The position numbers and the translations under genes are program-made. The notes beneath the pieces were generated by a model. It did no database searches, was not told where the DNA came from, and worked only from the letters and a program-made list of their open reading frames with translations. Below, one piece after another: positions 28,825 to 37,433 of a DNA stretch of 64,000 bases; positions within the stretch are counted from its first letter, which is position 1, and every line of letters begins with the position of its first letter. The DNA is from Schlesneria sp. (GTDB taxonomy: Bacteria > Planctomycetota > Planctomycetia > Planctomycetales > Planctomycetaceae): the NCBI GenBank assembly GCA_028291515.1, contig JAQGHU010000090.1, forward strand, positions 1 through 64,000. Reading direction: 5' to 3'.

Positions 28825-29266
28825 ATGCAAGCGATCAAAAGACGTTTGGCTGAAATCACAAGTCTCGAGTGGATAGTGATCGCAGCGATCGTCTTCGATG
28901 CCGAACAGGGAACGCCGATCTCGGGGGCGAACGTGATGGTCAGCAGTGGACCGTGGGCCGGGCAATCCTAAAGCGCTGGATGAAATGCACGATCGATTTG
29001 CGTCAGGTCCGATCAGCGACTTGCCGCAGAAATACTTTGCGACGACGAATGAGAAGGGTGTGGCGGTGATTGAACACGAGTTCTCGACGGGTGCCAGTCA
29101 TCGGCGACCGGTCTCGCATGCACATCTTAACTTCAACTGGGTGAGAGTTGAGGCGAAGGGGTATGGTGGTGCCATCGTTCCCGTACGTGATGAATCACAA
29201 CCAACAGCGGCGTTGCGGAAGCAAGGGGAGGTTCTCGTGAAGGTCGGGTTGATTGCCAAGGAGTGA
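28825..29266 (+). pseudogene. carboxypeptidase-regulatory-like domain gene, frameshifted
   Basis: ATG at 28825 opens a product containing LEWIVIAAIVFDAEQGTPIS and GANVMVSSGPWAGQS, then stops near 28970. The expected continuation lies one base out of phase from about 28946: GNPKALDEMHDRFASGP, YFATTNEKGVAVIEHEFS, FNWVRVEAKGYGGAIVPV, ending at 29266. Together these match a beta-sandwich domain of the CarboxypepD_reg/transthyretin type (V-x-D-x-x-x-G-x-P-I-x-G-A). The break is within 28945-28970, in a G-rich run. It could be decay or a base-call error. Confidence 0.55.
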
Positions 29267-29306
29267 TCCTTAGACCGTGAGCGCTGCAATGTTGGTCGAA
29301 CGGGGG

Positions 29307-29334
29307 AAGAGATATGCTAAAGCATAACCTACGA
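29307..29334 (+). repeat. 28-bp palindrome-bearing repeat, copy 1
   Basis: Identical over 28 bases to 33250-33277 and one mismatch from 33725-33752. Its core TATGCTAAAGCATA is a perfect dyad, preceded by AAGAGA and followed by ACCTACGA. It ends 29 bp before the next ATG (29364), so it would lie in that gene's leader or promoter. Confidence 0.75.
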
Positions 29335-29363
29335 AGAACTACGAAGAGGAGAGACCAGCGCAG

Positions 29364-29981
29364 ATGGAGTCAGACAATTCGAAACCGCCTCAGCGGCGAT
29401 CGGTGATTCTCGGGGGCGGTCGACAAACGCTGGCGGTGGTGCTCGTGCTGCTACTGGTGATTGCATTCGCGAAGCGCGGAGATCCGTCGCTGGGAATCTT
29501 GTCTCCGCTGGTAGTCATCGGAGTCGGACTCTATCTGTACTTTCGCGTTGCCAAGTATCTGCTTGGCCGAGCCGGACTTTGGATTGTCGTGCTGACGGTG
29601 GTGTTGGGGGTCGTTTCGTTTGGCTTCGTACAGTACCAGGCGTTTCTGCGATATGAAGAATTGGTCGAGCGACTGGCGCAGTATGATGAGATCACAATCA
29701 TGCAACATAATGGTCTTCCGACATCACCCGTAGATCAAATTTCATTCAAGAACGATGTCGACGACGAAGCTGTAGAGAAAGTCATCGCAATGCCGGAGTT
29801 TGCGAATGTCTCCCATATTTACTTCGATGCGTCGAAGATCACCGACCGTGGATTGAGGGCAGTGAGCCATCTGAAACTGGAGTATATCTACATCGGCGTG
29901 CCTGAAATCTCCGAAGAAGCGATCGCCGAATTCGAGGAGGAGCATCCCAAGTGCAGCGTGATCGTTTCGAGTCATCGCTGA
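29364..29981 (+). CDS. membrane protein with a C-terminal leucine-rich-repeat-like segment
   Basis: This encodes 205 residues. Three hydrophobic segments lie near residues 22-38, 44-62 and 70-92. A soluble part follows, in which NVSHIYFDASKITDRGLRAV then HLKLEYIYIGVP shows the spacing of one or two leucine-rich-repeat turns of the kind common in planctomycete proteins. ATG 29364 follows GAGGAGA at a longish distance. No enzyme motif is visible. The 28-bp repeat lies just upstream. Confidence 0.6.
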   Translation: MESDNSKPPQRRSVILGGGRQTLAVVLVLLLVIAFAKRGDPSLGILSPLVVIGVGLYLYFRVAKYLLGRAGLWIVVLTVVLGVVSFGFVQYQAFLRYEELVERLAQYDEITIMQHNGLPTSPVDQISFKNDVDDEAVEKVIAMPEFANVSHIYFDASKITDRGLRAVSHLKLEYIYIGVPEISEEAIAEFEEEHPKCSVIVSSHR

Positions 29982-30103
29982 ACGCCGGTATTTGCGACCA
30001 ACGTTGTTGTTTAAGCGTGAAAAGCAGGAGGATTACGCCCGAAGGGGCCAGGGGACTTACGTCCCCCGCTCAGGAAGACAATTTGTGTGACTCGGCTGGA
30101 AGA

Positions 30104-30556
30104 CTAGTGAGGTCGGGGAACTTCGACTTCATGCTGGATATTGATGTCCGACATCGAACGTGTGCCGGGGTCATCGTTGTCGCAAATGTGCAGGACCGCT
30201 CGATAGGTAACATCCGGTAGAAGTGGCTGATGCGGGACGAAGGTCAAACGTGAGTCCTTGATGGAATAGGTGCCAGAAACAGTCGATGTTGTGGCATTCG
30301 GTGCCGCATTGATGGTGAATACGGCAAACACGCTGGAGTAGACGATCTCACTAACGGGGGCGTGCCGCAGGCGGAGCAGTTCGTGATGCGACAGACCGAT
30401 GGCTTCGAAGCGGATCGGGCGTTGCAAGTCATCCTTGATGACTCGGATCCGGGGTTCGTCGTCTTCGACGAATAGACCTTGAGATGATTGGTTGGATCGG
30501 GCTCGCAGACCGAATGTTGGTGGATGACGCCACCAATTCCAATTGATTGCCACCAT
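30104..30556 (-). CDS. probable truncated planctomycete exported-type domain protein
   Basis: The 150 residues include PRIRVIKDDLQRPIRFEAIG and GTYSIKDSRLTFVPHQPLLP then DVTYRAVLHI. The pattern of a beta-sandwich segment ending in F-x-P-x-x-P-L-x-P-x-x-x-Y-R-A-V recurs in uncharacterised planctomycete secreted proteins. The frame closes soon after this motif (HEVEVPRPH), shorter than I would expect, and no signal peptide is present, so it may be a fragment. Function unknown. Confidence 0.4.
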   Translation of the reverse strand: MVAINWNWWRHPPTFGLRARSNQSSQGLFVEDDEPRIRVIKDDLQRPIRFEAIGLSHHELLRLRHAPVSEIVYSSVFAVFTINAAPNATTSTVSGTYSIKDSRLTFVPHQPLLPDVTYRAVLHICDNDDPGTRSMSDINIQHEVEVPRPH

Positions 30557-30730
30557 GATCGATGCGTTCCTGTCTTCGTTGCGGATTTATTGAGAGATAA
30601 AATGTTGACCAGCGTTTCATTATTGATGAGCTGGCGGTGCGCGATGCTGCTTTCGGGATGCCGGAATAGGAACGACACGCCGCAGGCCCTGCTGGGTCTG
30701 GGGCCGGCGATTTCGGGTTGTGGCGGATTT

Positions 30731-30834
30731 AACGCCAAGGCGCGAAGGCGCAAGGACGCAGAGGAAGAATCTGATTCAATCAGACGGTACCCTCCGTTCT
30801 TCTTTGCGTCCCTGCGCCTTCGCGCCTTGACGTT
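30731..30834. repeat. imperfect inverted repeat with AAGGCGCGAAGGCGCA arms
   Basis: Left arm 30731-30767 and right arm about 30797-30834 pair over about 36 bases with a few mismatches (core AAGGCGCGAAGGCGCA). The short loop contains TCTGATTCAATCAGA, itself a hairpin. Similar AAGGCGCGAAGGCGCAAGGA sequences are common intergenic repeats in many bacteria. Non-coding. Confidence 0.7.
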
Positions 30835-30875
30835 GAAAGCCTCTATTTTTCAAGTCGTTGACTTCGATGTGATTT

Positions 30876-30927
30876 CGTCTTTGACCGAAGACACGGCCAT
30901 GTCGAGGACTCCATAACCGTGGCACCC
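30876..30927. repeat. dispersed palindromic repeat, partial copy
   Basis: GAAGACACGGCCATGTCGAG is followed by GACTCCATAACCGTGGCACCC. This matches the right half of the repeats at 7219, 35305 and 46291. The left half is only weakly kept (TCGTCTTTGACC). Confidence 0.65.
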
Positions 30928-30958
30928 ATAGCACCGAGGCCACAAGTTGAAGCAGCCG

Positions 30959-31423
30959 TCATTGCGTGTTCTCAGTGGCGTCGATGACCAAGGCGAAATC
31001 AATCACGTTTGAGCCTGGTTTCACGTCGGCTTGCAGTTCGGTGGCGGTGTTGTACTTACTGGGGACTTTCAGCTTGGCGGATGGCTTGGCGTCGTCGGGT
31101 AACTCGTCCCCCTTCGCAGCGGTGATGGAGACCTGATGCTTGCCTACGGGGGCTCCGTTCCTGGCAGTGCTGAATCTCAATTCGTACTGGCCCTTTTCGT
31201 TGGCGTAGGCGGAGCCGTAGTTTCGAGGCGGTTTGACGGGATTGAAGACGACGTAGGCGAATGGGACCGGTTCGCCATTGGCCGTCACGGTGCCGGTCAC
31301 TCGTCCGAGTTGTGGCCCGCGTTGGCAGCCAGCGATAGCGACGATGAGGAGCAACGCGCCTGACCATCGCAGGCCGTTGACGAGAGGACTAGTGGAACGC
31401 GGACGGATCGTCGATCTGGACAT
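30959..31423 (-). CDS. lipoprotein with carboxypeptidase-regulatory-like domain
   Basis: The 154 residues start at ATG 31423; the open frame upstream runs into a repeat. The signal peptide ends in the lipobox LLIVAIAGC (Cys about residue 31). The mature part, GRVTGTVTANGEPVPFAYVV then NEKGQYELRF and GKHQVSITA, is a CarboxypepD_reg/transthyretin-like beta sandwich. Planctomycetes carry many such lipoproteins beside DUF1559 genes, and one lies directly upstream here, so the two are probably co-regulated. The molecular role is unknown. Confidence 0.75.
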   Translation of the reverse strand: MSRSTIRPRSTSPLVNGLRWSGALLLIVAIAGCQRGPQLGRVTGTVTANGEPVPFAYVVFNPVKPPRNYGSAYANEKGQYELRFSTARNGAPVGKHQVSITAAKGDELPDDAKPSAKLKVPSKYNTATELQADVKPGSNVIDFALVIDATENTQ

Positions 31424-31482
31424 GCTTCTTGTGCTTTCATGCAAGAGGCGGTGATGTTGTTCGTTTGAGTCAGTCAAAGTCT

Positions 31483-31573
31483 GGGAGGGCGAGGCTCCTG
31501 CCGAGCCGCGCATGTTATTGTGGGACCATCGACATGCGCGGCTCGGCGGGAGCCTCGCCCGCCTCGCCCTCCC
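31483..31573. repeat. GC-rich inverted repeat between DUF1559 gene and lipoprotein gene
   Basis: GGGAGGGCGAGGCTCCTGCC and the following GAGCCGCGCATG pair with CATGCGCGGCTCGGCGGGAG and the rest of the right arm, apart from one mismatch and a 9-base duplication (CGCCCGCCT). A copy of the right arm occurs at 137-180. In an mRNA it would form a strong stem between the two genes. Confidence 0.8.
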
Positions 31574-31608
31574 AAAAGAGAAGACACGGTCATCGGCCGT
31601 TCCGTCAG

Positions 31609-32601
31609 CTAGTAGTCCGAGACAGGCAGGGCATCGTCGCGTCGGCCTAGTCTTTGGAAGACTCCCAGGGTTGCGGGAGCGGGGGTGGCGTTGTAACTGG
31701 CGGCGTTGAAGTCGATGTTTTCGCTGAGGAATTTGACTCGACCGTCCCCGAACAGGAACTGGGCTCCGCCGACGTGTTCACTGCTGAACGAACGGCTGTT
31801 CGCGGGGTTTCCATTGGGCTGCAGCAACGGGTCGTTGATCTTGATGTCGAGGATTGCCAGGTTCTGTCGCGATCCCCAGATCCCGGTGCCGGTGTAGTTT
31901 CGTTGACCGGGCCAGTTGGCCGCCCAGCCGAATTTCCAGTTGCGTTCGCCGACGACGAACGTGTTCGACAGGCCGTCCGAGACCGCAGCAAAGTTGATCC
32001 TGCTATCGCCCCAGAAGGTGCCGTGAGGGTCGATCTGGTTCACGATCCAATCTTCTGGAGTTGACCAGCGGGTGCCGCTGACGGCGATGTAGTTGGCCGT
32101 TCCCAAATGAACTGGCTGACCGCCGAACGCGGCTGAATAGGGAGTGTCGTACTCACGCTTGGAGTTCAAAGCAGGAGCCGTATCCGACGGGCAGCGATAG
32201 ACATTGATGTTGGTCTTGGGAAGGTTCTGCACCAATGGATCACGCAGCACGGTGTCCAAGTCGTTCTGGTTGACTCCCATCGCATTGAACAGAGTCCCCT
32301 GTTCGAGTTGCGGTAGAATCAAGGAGTGCCAACCCCAGGCTGCCAGTGCCGCCACGTTTTGATTGCCCCACTTGTGGACGTTTCCGGGAGGGAGCGTGTT
32401 GTAGGTGTCGTGGTAGTTGTGGAGGGCCAAACCGATCTGCTTCAAATTGTTCGAGCATTGAGAACGTCGAGCCGCTTCACGCGCTTGCTGTACAGCGGGT
32501 AACAGCAAGGCGATCAGGACAGCGATGATGGCGATGACGACCAGTAATTCGATCAGCGTGAAACCGCGACTCGAACCGATCCTTCGGACGTTGTGACGCA
32601 T
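31609..32601 (-). CDS. DUF1559 pseudopilin-like protein
   Basis: ATG at 32601 (330 residues) is preferred because AGGAG lies seven bases before it; an ATG six codons upstream is in frame. The prepilin-type leader RGFTLIELLVVIAIIAVLIA is complete (cleavage after the Gly). LLPAVQQAREAARRSQCSNN and LKQIGLALHNYHDTYNTLPP follow, and the DUF1559 C-terminal motif HVGGAQFLFGDG (H-x9-DG) is near residue 290. These proteins are greatly expanded in planctomycetes and thought to be exported by a type II/IV pilus-like machinery. Single-copy role unknown. It lies upstream of a regulatory-like lipoprotein gene. Confidence 0.92.
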   Translation of the reverse strand: MRHNVRRIGSSRGFTLIELLVVIAIIAVLIALLLPAVQQAREAARRSQCSNNLKQIGLALHNYHDTYNTLPPGNVHKWGNQNVAALAAWGWHSLILPQLEQGTLFNAMGVNQNDLDTVLRDPLVQNLPKTNINVYRCPSDTAPALNSKREYDTPYSAAFGGQPVHLGTANYIAVSGTRWSTPEDWIVNQIDPHGTFWGDSRINFAAVSDGLSNTFVVGERNWKFGWAANWPGQRNYTGTGIWGSRQNLAILDIKINDPLLQPNGNPANSRSFSSEHVGGAQFLFGDGRVKFLSENIDFNAASYNATPAPATLGVFQRLGRRDDALPVSDY

Positions 32602-33249
32602 TGTTTTCTCCTGGGACATTGAACAGGGACATGAATTGGAAACGAAAGTTCGTGCCGGTGAATCACGGTGCGCGCCGATGCGCCAACCGTGGGAATCCGT
32701 GCGGCTTAAAGACAGTACGGGTAGACGTGCGGCGACCGAGACGGCGTCAGGGAACCGTAGAACGACGACGGGGGCGTGATGGTCCGCAGGCCAGTTAGCC
32801 GCAGATCACCTGATTGCCGTGGTCTGATGGGGCATCAACAACAACGCTGCGTCAGGCTGAGCACAGAAGTGCTCGCCTGGAGCCAACAACACGAGCAACG
32901 GTGCATGAGGCGTGGCTGGGGAACTTCTGCAGCAACCGCCAACAAGGCGTCTGTTCGAACCCCCACCTGCGCGAACTGTCGGGAAGACATGTCAGAGACC
33001 TCCATGGGCTCTCCGCAGTCGCCTCCGGAATACCAGTCAGCACTGCAACGACAAATTCGACCGCTTCAGGCCAGCATTTAATTATTACTGACCTGAGCGT
33101 AGATTTATTATCGGTGAAAAACACCCTGCACGTCAAGCGTAATCTTTGGTTTTTGTTAGAAATGTGGAGGTAGGAACTAAAGGCTGGGTCAAACCCTCGT
33201 GTGTCCCCTCAGACCTGAAGCCTGTTAACAAGCATCTGCTAAACGCACG
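32602..33249. other. non-coding stretch upstream of the DUF1559 gene
   Basis: About 650 bp without a convincing ORF on either strand. It should include the minus-strand promoter of the DUF1559 gene. The right end is AT-rich and runs into the 28-bp repeat at 33250. Confidence 0.5.
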
Positions 33250-33277
33250 AAGAGATATGCTAAAGCATAACCTACGA
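33250..33277 (+). repeat. 28-bp palindrome-bearing repeat, copy 2
   Basis: Exact copy of 29307-29334, with core TATGCTAAAGCATA. It ends 10 bp before ATG 33288. Its last bases (ACGA) run into GAGG, the likely ribosome binding site of the next gene. Confidence 0.8.
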
Positions 33278-33287
33278 GGACGATGCG

Positions 33288-33719
33288 ATGGACGGCAGGA
33301 TTCAGTATCTCAACACGGACCTCGATCTGACTTCGGTAGTTGATCTGACATCTGTGGCCGCTGCATTCGAGTTATGTGGTCTCTTCGCACTTGATGTGAG
33401 CCAGCGAGATGACGGATTGTGGTACGCCATCTTTGAAGCTGATGAAACCTATGACGAGCCGGGATCGAATATCTCAATGATGCTCGACGCAGTGGAGTCA
33501 CTCGGAGCGGAACAGCGAGCGGTCTGGTCTGGATGTTCGGTGCGTGATTTCAACATCGGGTACGATTGCGGAGACGAACCGTGGGCATTCAATCAAGGAT
33601 TGAGCGCAGAAATTCTAGGTCGCATCGCGGCAGTTGGCGCTTCGCTTCGGTGGACGATCTATCCAAACCGCCATGATGTCGCTGGGATCGCGTCTCCAGA
33701 AGAACCAGAAGCGGATTAA
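33288..33719 (+). CDS. orphan acidic protein flanked by direct repeats
   Basis: The 143 residues start at ATG 33288; GAGG lies eight bases upstream, at the edge of the 28-bp repeat. The protein is acidic and lacks signal or membrane segments. FNIGYDCGDEPWAFNQGLS and GRIAAVGASLRWTIYPN look like a conserved core of a family I have seen only as hypothetical. It is about the size of immunity or adaptor proteins. Direct 28-bp repeats lie 10 bp before and 5 bp after it, so the gene and its repeats form a compact unit of about 500 bp. Function unknown. Confidence 0.6.
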   Translation: MDGRIQYLNTDLDLTSVVDLTSVAAAFELCGLFALDVSQRDDGLWYAIFEADETYDEPGSNISMMLDAVESLGAEQRAVWSGCSVRDFNIGYDCGDEPWAFNQGLSAEILGRIAAVGASLRWTIYPNRHDVAGIASPEEPEAD

Positions 33720-33724
33720 AACCA

Positions 33725-33752
33725 AAGAGATATGCTGAAGCATAACCTACGA
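33725..33752 (+). repeat. 28-bp palindrome-bearing repeat, copy 3
   Basis: Same orientation as copies 1 and 2, with one mismatch (TATGCTGAAGCATA core). It begins five bases after the orphan gene stop and ends 22 bp before the flgL stop of the opposite strand. The dyad could also serve as a weak hairpin in this convergent gap. Confidence 0.75.
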
Positions 33753-33774
33753 AAGCAGCTACAGAAGAGGCTGG

Positions 33775-35232
33775 CTACTTCAGGAAGTTGAGCAGCGTCA
33801 TCGAGTTGATCTGGACGGCGATCTGCAGGCTGGCCTGGTAGAGATTCATTTGCTTTTGTAGGTCGACGATGGCGGACGGAGTATCCGTCGACTGGATGTT
33901 ATCAGTCCCCTGGCGGAGGTTGAGCTGCAGCGTCGTGAGTTGGTCTTTGAGCGTGCTGAGTGATTGCGCCTGGACGGACTGACTACCAATCGTTTCGCCG
34001 ACGCTGTTGAGCGAGCGGTCGACTTCGCCGAGTTGTTGCTGCAGGACATCCGCGCGATCTGTGGCCGACAGCCCCTGCTTGTTGGCAACGGTGTCTCGCA
34101 GGGCGATCAACGTCTGGAACACATCGGAAGTGCCGGTATAGTGAAGCTGTTCGGTGCCGGCCTGGCGGATGTTGGTGCTGTTCACGTTGGTGATCGCGCC
34201 GGTCGTGCCGTTCTTGACAACCTGGTTCCCACTGAAATCGATCGGGACCGATGTGGCACCTCCATCGACTGACATCGAGCCGGTCGCGGTCATCGAGACG
34301 CTGCCGTTGAAGCCGGGCGAGATCGAAGTTGTGTTCAGGTAGACGACTTCGCCATTCGGGCCGGTCACCTTCAGATCGCTGTTCGCGTTTGTAAACGCAA
34401 TGGCGGGTCCGCCGTTCAGCGAGACGGTGCCAGAGGCTCCCGTGCCGCTGGTATCATTGATGACGAGCGAATTCGCACCGGCGGGGCCGAGGACGGTGTC
34501 GCTACTGGCAGAGGACGTTCCGCCGGTGACACCGGAAGTACCGGCGAAAGTCGTCTGGAGATGTTTGATCAGCAGAGAACCTTCGCCGATCGCGCTGTCG
34601 GTACCTGTTCCCGCTGCGGCTCCGGCAGCACCAACATAACCAGTGGCAGCGCGTGATCGGGACTGAAATACATCTTTGCCTGACAAGAGTGTCGTCGAAG
34701 TGACAGTTTGAGTGACGATCACCTCGGAATTCTGCTGCGTGCCGTTATACGTCACGCCGGTTGGCTGACCACTGCTGTCTGTGCCTGAGACAGAAAACGG
34801 AGCCGTTGTGCTGGCTGTCCCGCCGAACAGGTAGGATCCATCCGGCAGCGTCTGATTGGACAGCTTTACCAATTGATCAATGGCCGTGTTGATCTGCAGA
34901 GCGATCGTCTTGTTGGTTTGATCGCTAGTGGTGACGTTATTGGCCTGCAAGGCCAGCGTCTTCACGCTGGTGAGCAGATCCTGCACTTGTGTCAGCGTAT
35001 CGACACCGGTCTGCAGCTTATTGGTCGTGTCCTGGATCATCGTCAGGTCGCCGGTGAGGCGGGAGTCCTGAACAGTGTTCGCCATGATCTGCGACATCGC
35101 GTTCGGATCGTCGGAGGCTTGTACGACTCGTTTGCCCGACGAGATCTGGTTCTGCAGGGTAGTGATCTTCGAATAGTTCGACTGAATATTCTGCATTGCC
35201 TGCTGGTACTGGAATTCTGATGTCACACGCAT
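33775..35232 (-). CDS. flgL: flagellar hook-associated protein 3
   Basis: FlgL joins the hook to the flagellin filament. At 485 residues it is longer than enterobacterial FlgL (about 317), the extra length being a central Ser/Thr/Gly-rich surface domain (about residues 200-370). The ends are diagnostic: MRVTSEFQYQQAMQNIQSNY and ISSGKRVVQASDDPNAMSQI at the N-terminus (flagellin-like coiled coil), and QLTTLQLNLRQGTDNIQSTD then YQASLQIAVQINSMTLLNFL at the C-terminus. It is the last gene of the leftward flagellar run, 144 bp after flgK with a hairpin between. Exported by the flagellar type III system, so no signal peptide. Confidence 0.93.
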   Translation of the reverse strand: MRVTSEFQYQQAMQNIQSNYSKITTLQNQISSGKRVVQASDDPNAMSQIMANTVQDSRLTGDLTMIQDTTNKLQTGVDTLTQVQDLLTSVKTLALQANNVTTSDQTNKTIALQINTAIDQLVKLSNQTLPDGSYLFGGTASTTAPFSVSGTDSSGQPTGVTYNGTQQNSEVIVTQTVTSTTLLSGKDVFQSRSRAATGYVGAAGAAAGTGTDSAIGEGSLLIKHLQTTFAGTSGVTGGTSSASSDTVLGPAGANSLVINDTSGTGASGTVSLNGGPAIAFTNANSDLKVTGPNGEVVYLNTTSISPGFNGSVSMTATGSMSVDGGATSVPIDFSGNQVVKNGTTGAITNVNSTNIRQAGTEQLHYTGTSDVFQTLIALRDTVANKQGLSATDRADVLQQQLGEVDRSLNSVGETIGSQSVQAQSLSTLKDQLTTLQLNLRQGTDNIQSTDTPSAIVDLQKQMNLYQASLQIAVQINSMTLLNFLK

Positions 35233-35304
35233 GGTAGGCCGCCGTGTCGAGATGTTGCGTCATCGTGACGCATGTGAAGCTGAAATGTGACCCACGTTGT
35301 CAGT

Positions 35305-35361
35305 GGCCGCGTCTTTGATTGAAGACACGGCCATGTCGAGGACTCCAAGTCCGTGGCACCC
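35305..35361. repeat. dispersed palindromic repeat between flgK and flgL
   Basis: GGCCGCGTCTT and AAGACACGGCC form an 11-bp stem with one mismatch around TGATTG. GACTCCAAGTCCGTGGCACCC follows. Sitting inside an apparent operon, it could reduce read-through into flgL. It belongs to the family at 7219, 9394, 30876 and 46291. Confidence 0.7.
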
Positions 35362-35376
35362 GACGGTGAAATACTT

Positions 35377-37353
35377 TTAGAGCGACTGAAACAATTGCTG
35401 GTACATTTCGTTGACGGCACTGATGAATTTGGCACCGGACTGGAATAGCTGTTGGTACTTGATGACCTGCATCATTTCTTCGTTCATGTCGACTCCGGAG
35501 ACGCTCGCCTGCTGGTCCGAGAGGCGAGTCATCAGAACCTGGTTGGTGCTACTCTGCTGCGTCAGTGAACTGACTTGCGATCCGACATCGGAGACCATGT
35601 TATTGAAGAACTTCGTGAACGTCAGCGTTCCGTTGCCCATCAGTTGTCCGTCTTGCAATGAGACGAATCGCTGCAAGTTGGTCGTATCGCCTGCCTGACC
35701 GGTTCGCGAAGTCGCCAGCAGATCCGGATTGCCAGCCAGTTGGTCGCTGACTCGGATTGTGGAGGCATCGTCGCCGGTGAAGAACGTGTTCAGGCCAAGG
35801 GCTGTCAGGACTCCAGCCGAGTCAGGGTCGCCCACGGCACGCGCCGAGAGAGAATCTCCTGCGGTCACGTCGCCGGCGCTGAGTGTCATGGTGACACCGT
35901 TGGTCGCTGCGGTGGGCTGGCCCGCTTCGTAGCCCTGGCCGACGTTGACTGTTCCCATCACGTTACCGTTTTGATCGGTCACGCGTGCCTGTAGTCCGGC
36001 CGTCACACCGACTGTTCCGCTGGAGAGAAACGTGAACGTATACGTGTTGTTGGACGGGTCAGAGGGGACGCCGCCCGTCGTCGCCGTGACCGTTGTTCCG
36101 GCCGAGAACGACGTGGTCGGGGTCGCATCGACGCCACCGGCGAAATCGAATTTGTAGCCTGGGTTGGCGTACAACGACACTGTTCCCGCCTGGTCGTTGA
36201 CGAAGGCCTGAATGTTGGGATTGGATGTTCCGATCGCGGTGGCCACGTCTTTCAAGCTTTGATTTGCCGGGTCGATATGAATCTCGGCCATCGTCCGTTG
36301 ACCAGTCGCCGTGTTTGTCACGCCGATGAAGACCGAACCCGCTGTCGGTGGGAATGCCAGGCCCGCTGCGTTCAGCATGGCGTCCGACTTTGACACCGGT
36401 CGCTGCGATGTCATCTGCGAAAAGCCGCCGGCCAACCCCACGCCGGTACTCTGAATGGCGTCGAAGGCCTGCGAAACCGATTGGGCGAGATCATCCAATC
36501 GTTGTCGGAAATCGGTGAGCTGGTTATTGCGGGCATCCAGCAACGCTCCCAAAGACCCATTATCGATCGTCAATGGTGTCGTCGCACCGGCGATGCTGAC
36601 CTGCATCTGGTCGTTTTTGTCCAAGCCGTACTGCAACTGCTGAGCATCGCCAGCGATCACCAAGGGAGTTCCGGATCGAAGCAATGTCACCTGCTGTTGC
36701 TGGCCCTGCTGGATTTCCAGGGGCATCTGCTGGGCGACGTTGTTCACCAGTTGATCGCGCGTGTCGAGCAGATCATTCGGGCTGACACCCTGATCGACGG
36801 CTCGCGCGATTTGCGTGTTGAGGCCGGCGATCTGCTTCAGCATCGAGTTGATCGAGTTTACCGACGAGGCGACCGAACTATCCATGCCCGTGCGCATCTG
36901 GTCCATGTTCGCGGACAGCGAATTGAACTGCGTCGCAAGCGATTGGGCCTGTGTCACCACGGTCTGGCGCGACGCGGGGTTGCCGAGTTGCGATGAGGCC
37001 TGCTGCAAATCGTTGAAGACGCTGCTCAGTTCATTGGCGATCGACGAGGCATCGGTCGGGATCATCGACTGAATCTGATTCATCGATGTCAGTTTGGTAT
37101 CAACGTAACCGCTCTGCGTGGTCTGTGTGGTGATCGCCGCTTCGAGCTGCGTATTGATCGTGCGCTGCACGTCGGCGACTTCGACGCCGCGACCGTACGA
37201 CTGGCCGTTCAACTCCATGGGAGCCTGCGCAGCGAGCTTCACCACCTGGCGGTGATAGCCCGGCGTGCTCGCGTTGGCGACGTTGTTTCCGGTGACTTCC
37301 ATGGCGCGTTGAGCCGCCTGGAGCGCCGAAAGGCCAATGGAAAATTCCAGCAT
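35377..37353 (-). CDS. flgK: flagellar hook-associated protein 1
   Basis: The 658 residues start at ATG 37353. The rod/hook-family N-terminus is clear (FSIGLSALQAAQRAMEVTGN then NVANASTPGYHRQVVKLAAQ). The C-terminal helix is SGVDMNEEMMQVIKYQQLFQ then SGAKFISAVNEMYQQLFQSL. Middle residues about 330-570 form beta-rich surface domains. FlgK is the first junction protein between hook and filament. Upstream on the same strand is flgN, whose product is its likely export chaperone, and downstream is flgL, the usual partner. It is secreted by the flagellar export apparatus, with no cleavable signal. Confidence 0.94.
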   Translation of the reverse strand: MLEFSIGLSALQAAQRAMEVTGNNVANASTPGYHRQVVKLAAQAPMELNGQSYGRGVEVADVQRTINTQLEAAITTQTTQSGYVDTKLTSMNQIQSMIPTDASSIANELSSVFNDLQQASSQLGNPASRQTVVTQAQSLATQFNSLSANMDQMRTGMDSSVASSVNSINSMLKQIAGLNTQIARAVDQGVSPNDLLDTRDQLVNNVAQQMPLEIQQGQQQQVTLLRSGTPLVIAGDAQQLQYGLDKNDQMQVSIAGATTPLTIDNGSLGALLDARNNQLTDFRQRLDDLAQSVSQAFDAIQSTGVGLAGGFSQMTSQRPVSKSDAMLNAAGLAFPPTAGSVFIGVTNTATGQRTMAEIHIDPANQSLKDVATAIGTSNPNIQAFVNDQAGTVSLYANPGYKFDFAGGVDATPTTSFSAGTTVTATTGGVPSDPSNNTYTFTFLSSGTVGVTAGLQARVTDQNGNVMGTVNVGQGYEAGQPTAATNGVTMTLSAGDVTAGDSLSARAVGDPDSAGVLTALGLNTFFTGDDASTIRVSDQLAGNPDLLATSRTGQAGDTTNLQRFVSLQDGQLMGNGTLTFTKFFNNMVSDVGSQVSSLTQQSSTNQVLMTRLSDQQASVSGVDMNEEMMQVIKYQQLFQSGAKFISAVNEMYQQLFQSL

Positions 37354-37433
37354 AGTTCAGCCCGCAGCCGTGCGACGTATGACGCCACACCCCAATCAAG
37401 GACCTATTCCGTTCAATTCAACCAGACGTTCGA

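Noticed and set aside
33250-33752. Integron attC-like gene cassette
   Set aside because: The flanking repeats do not contain the GTTRRRY/RYYYAAC core pair and no integrase gene is present, so only a generic cassette-like layout is claimed.
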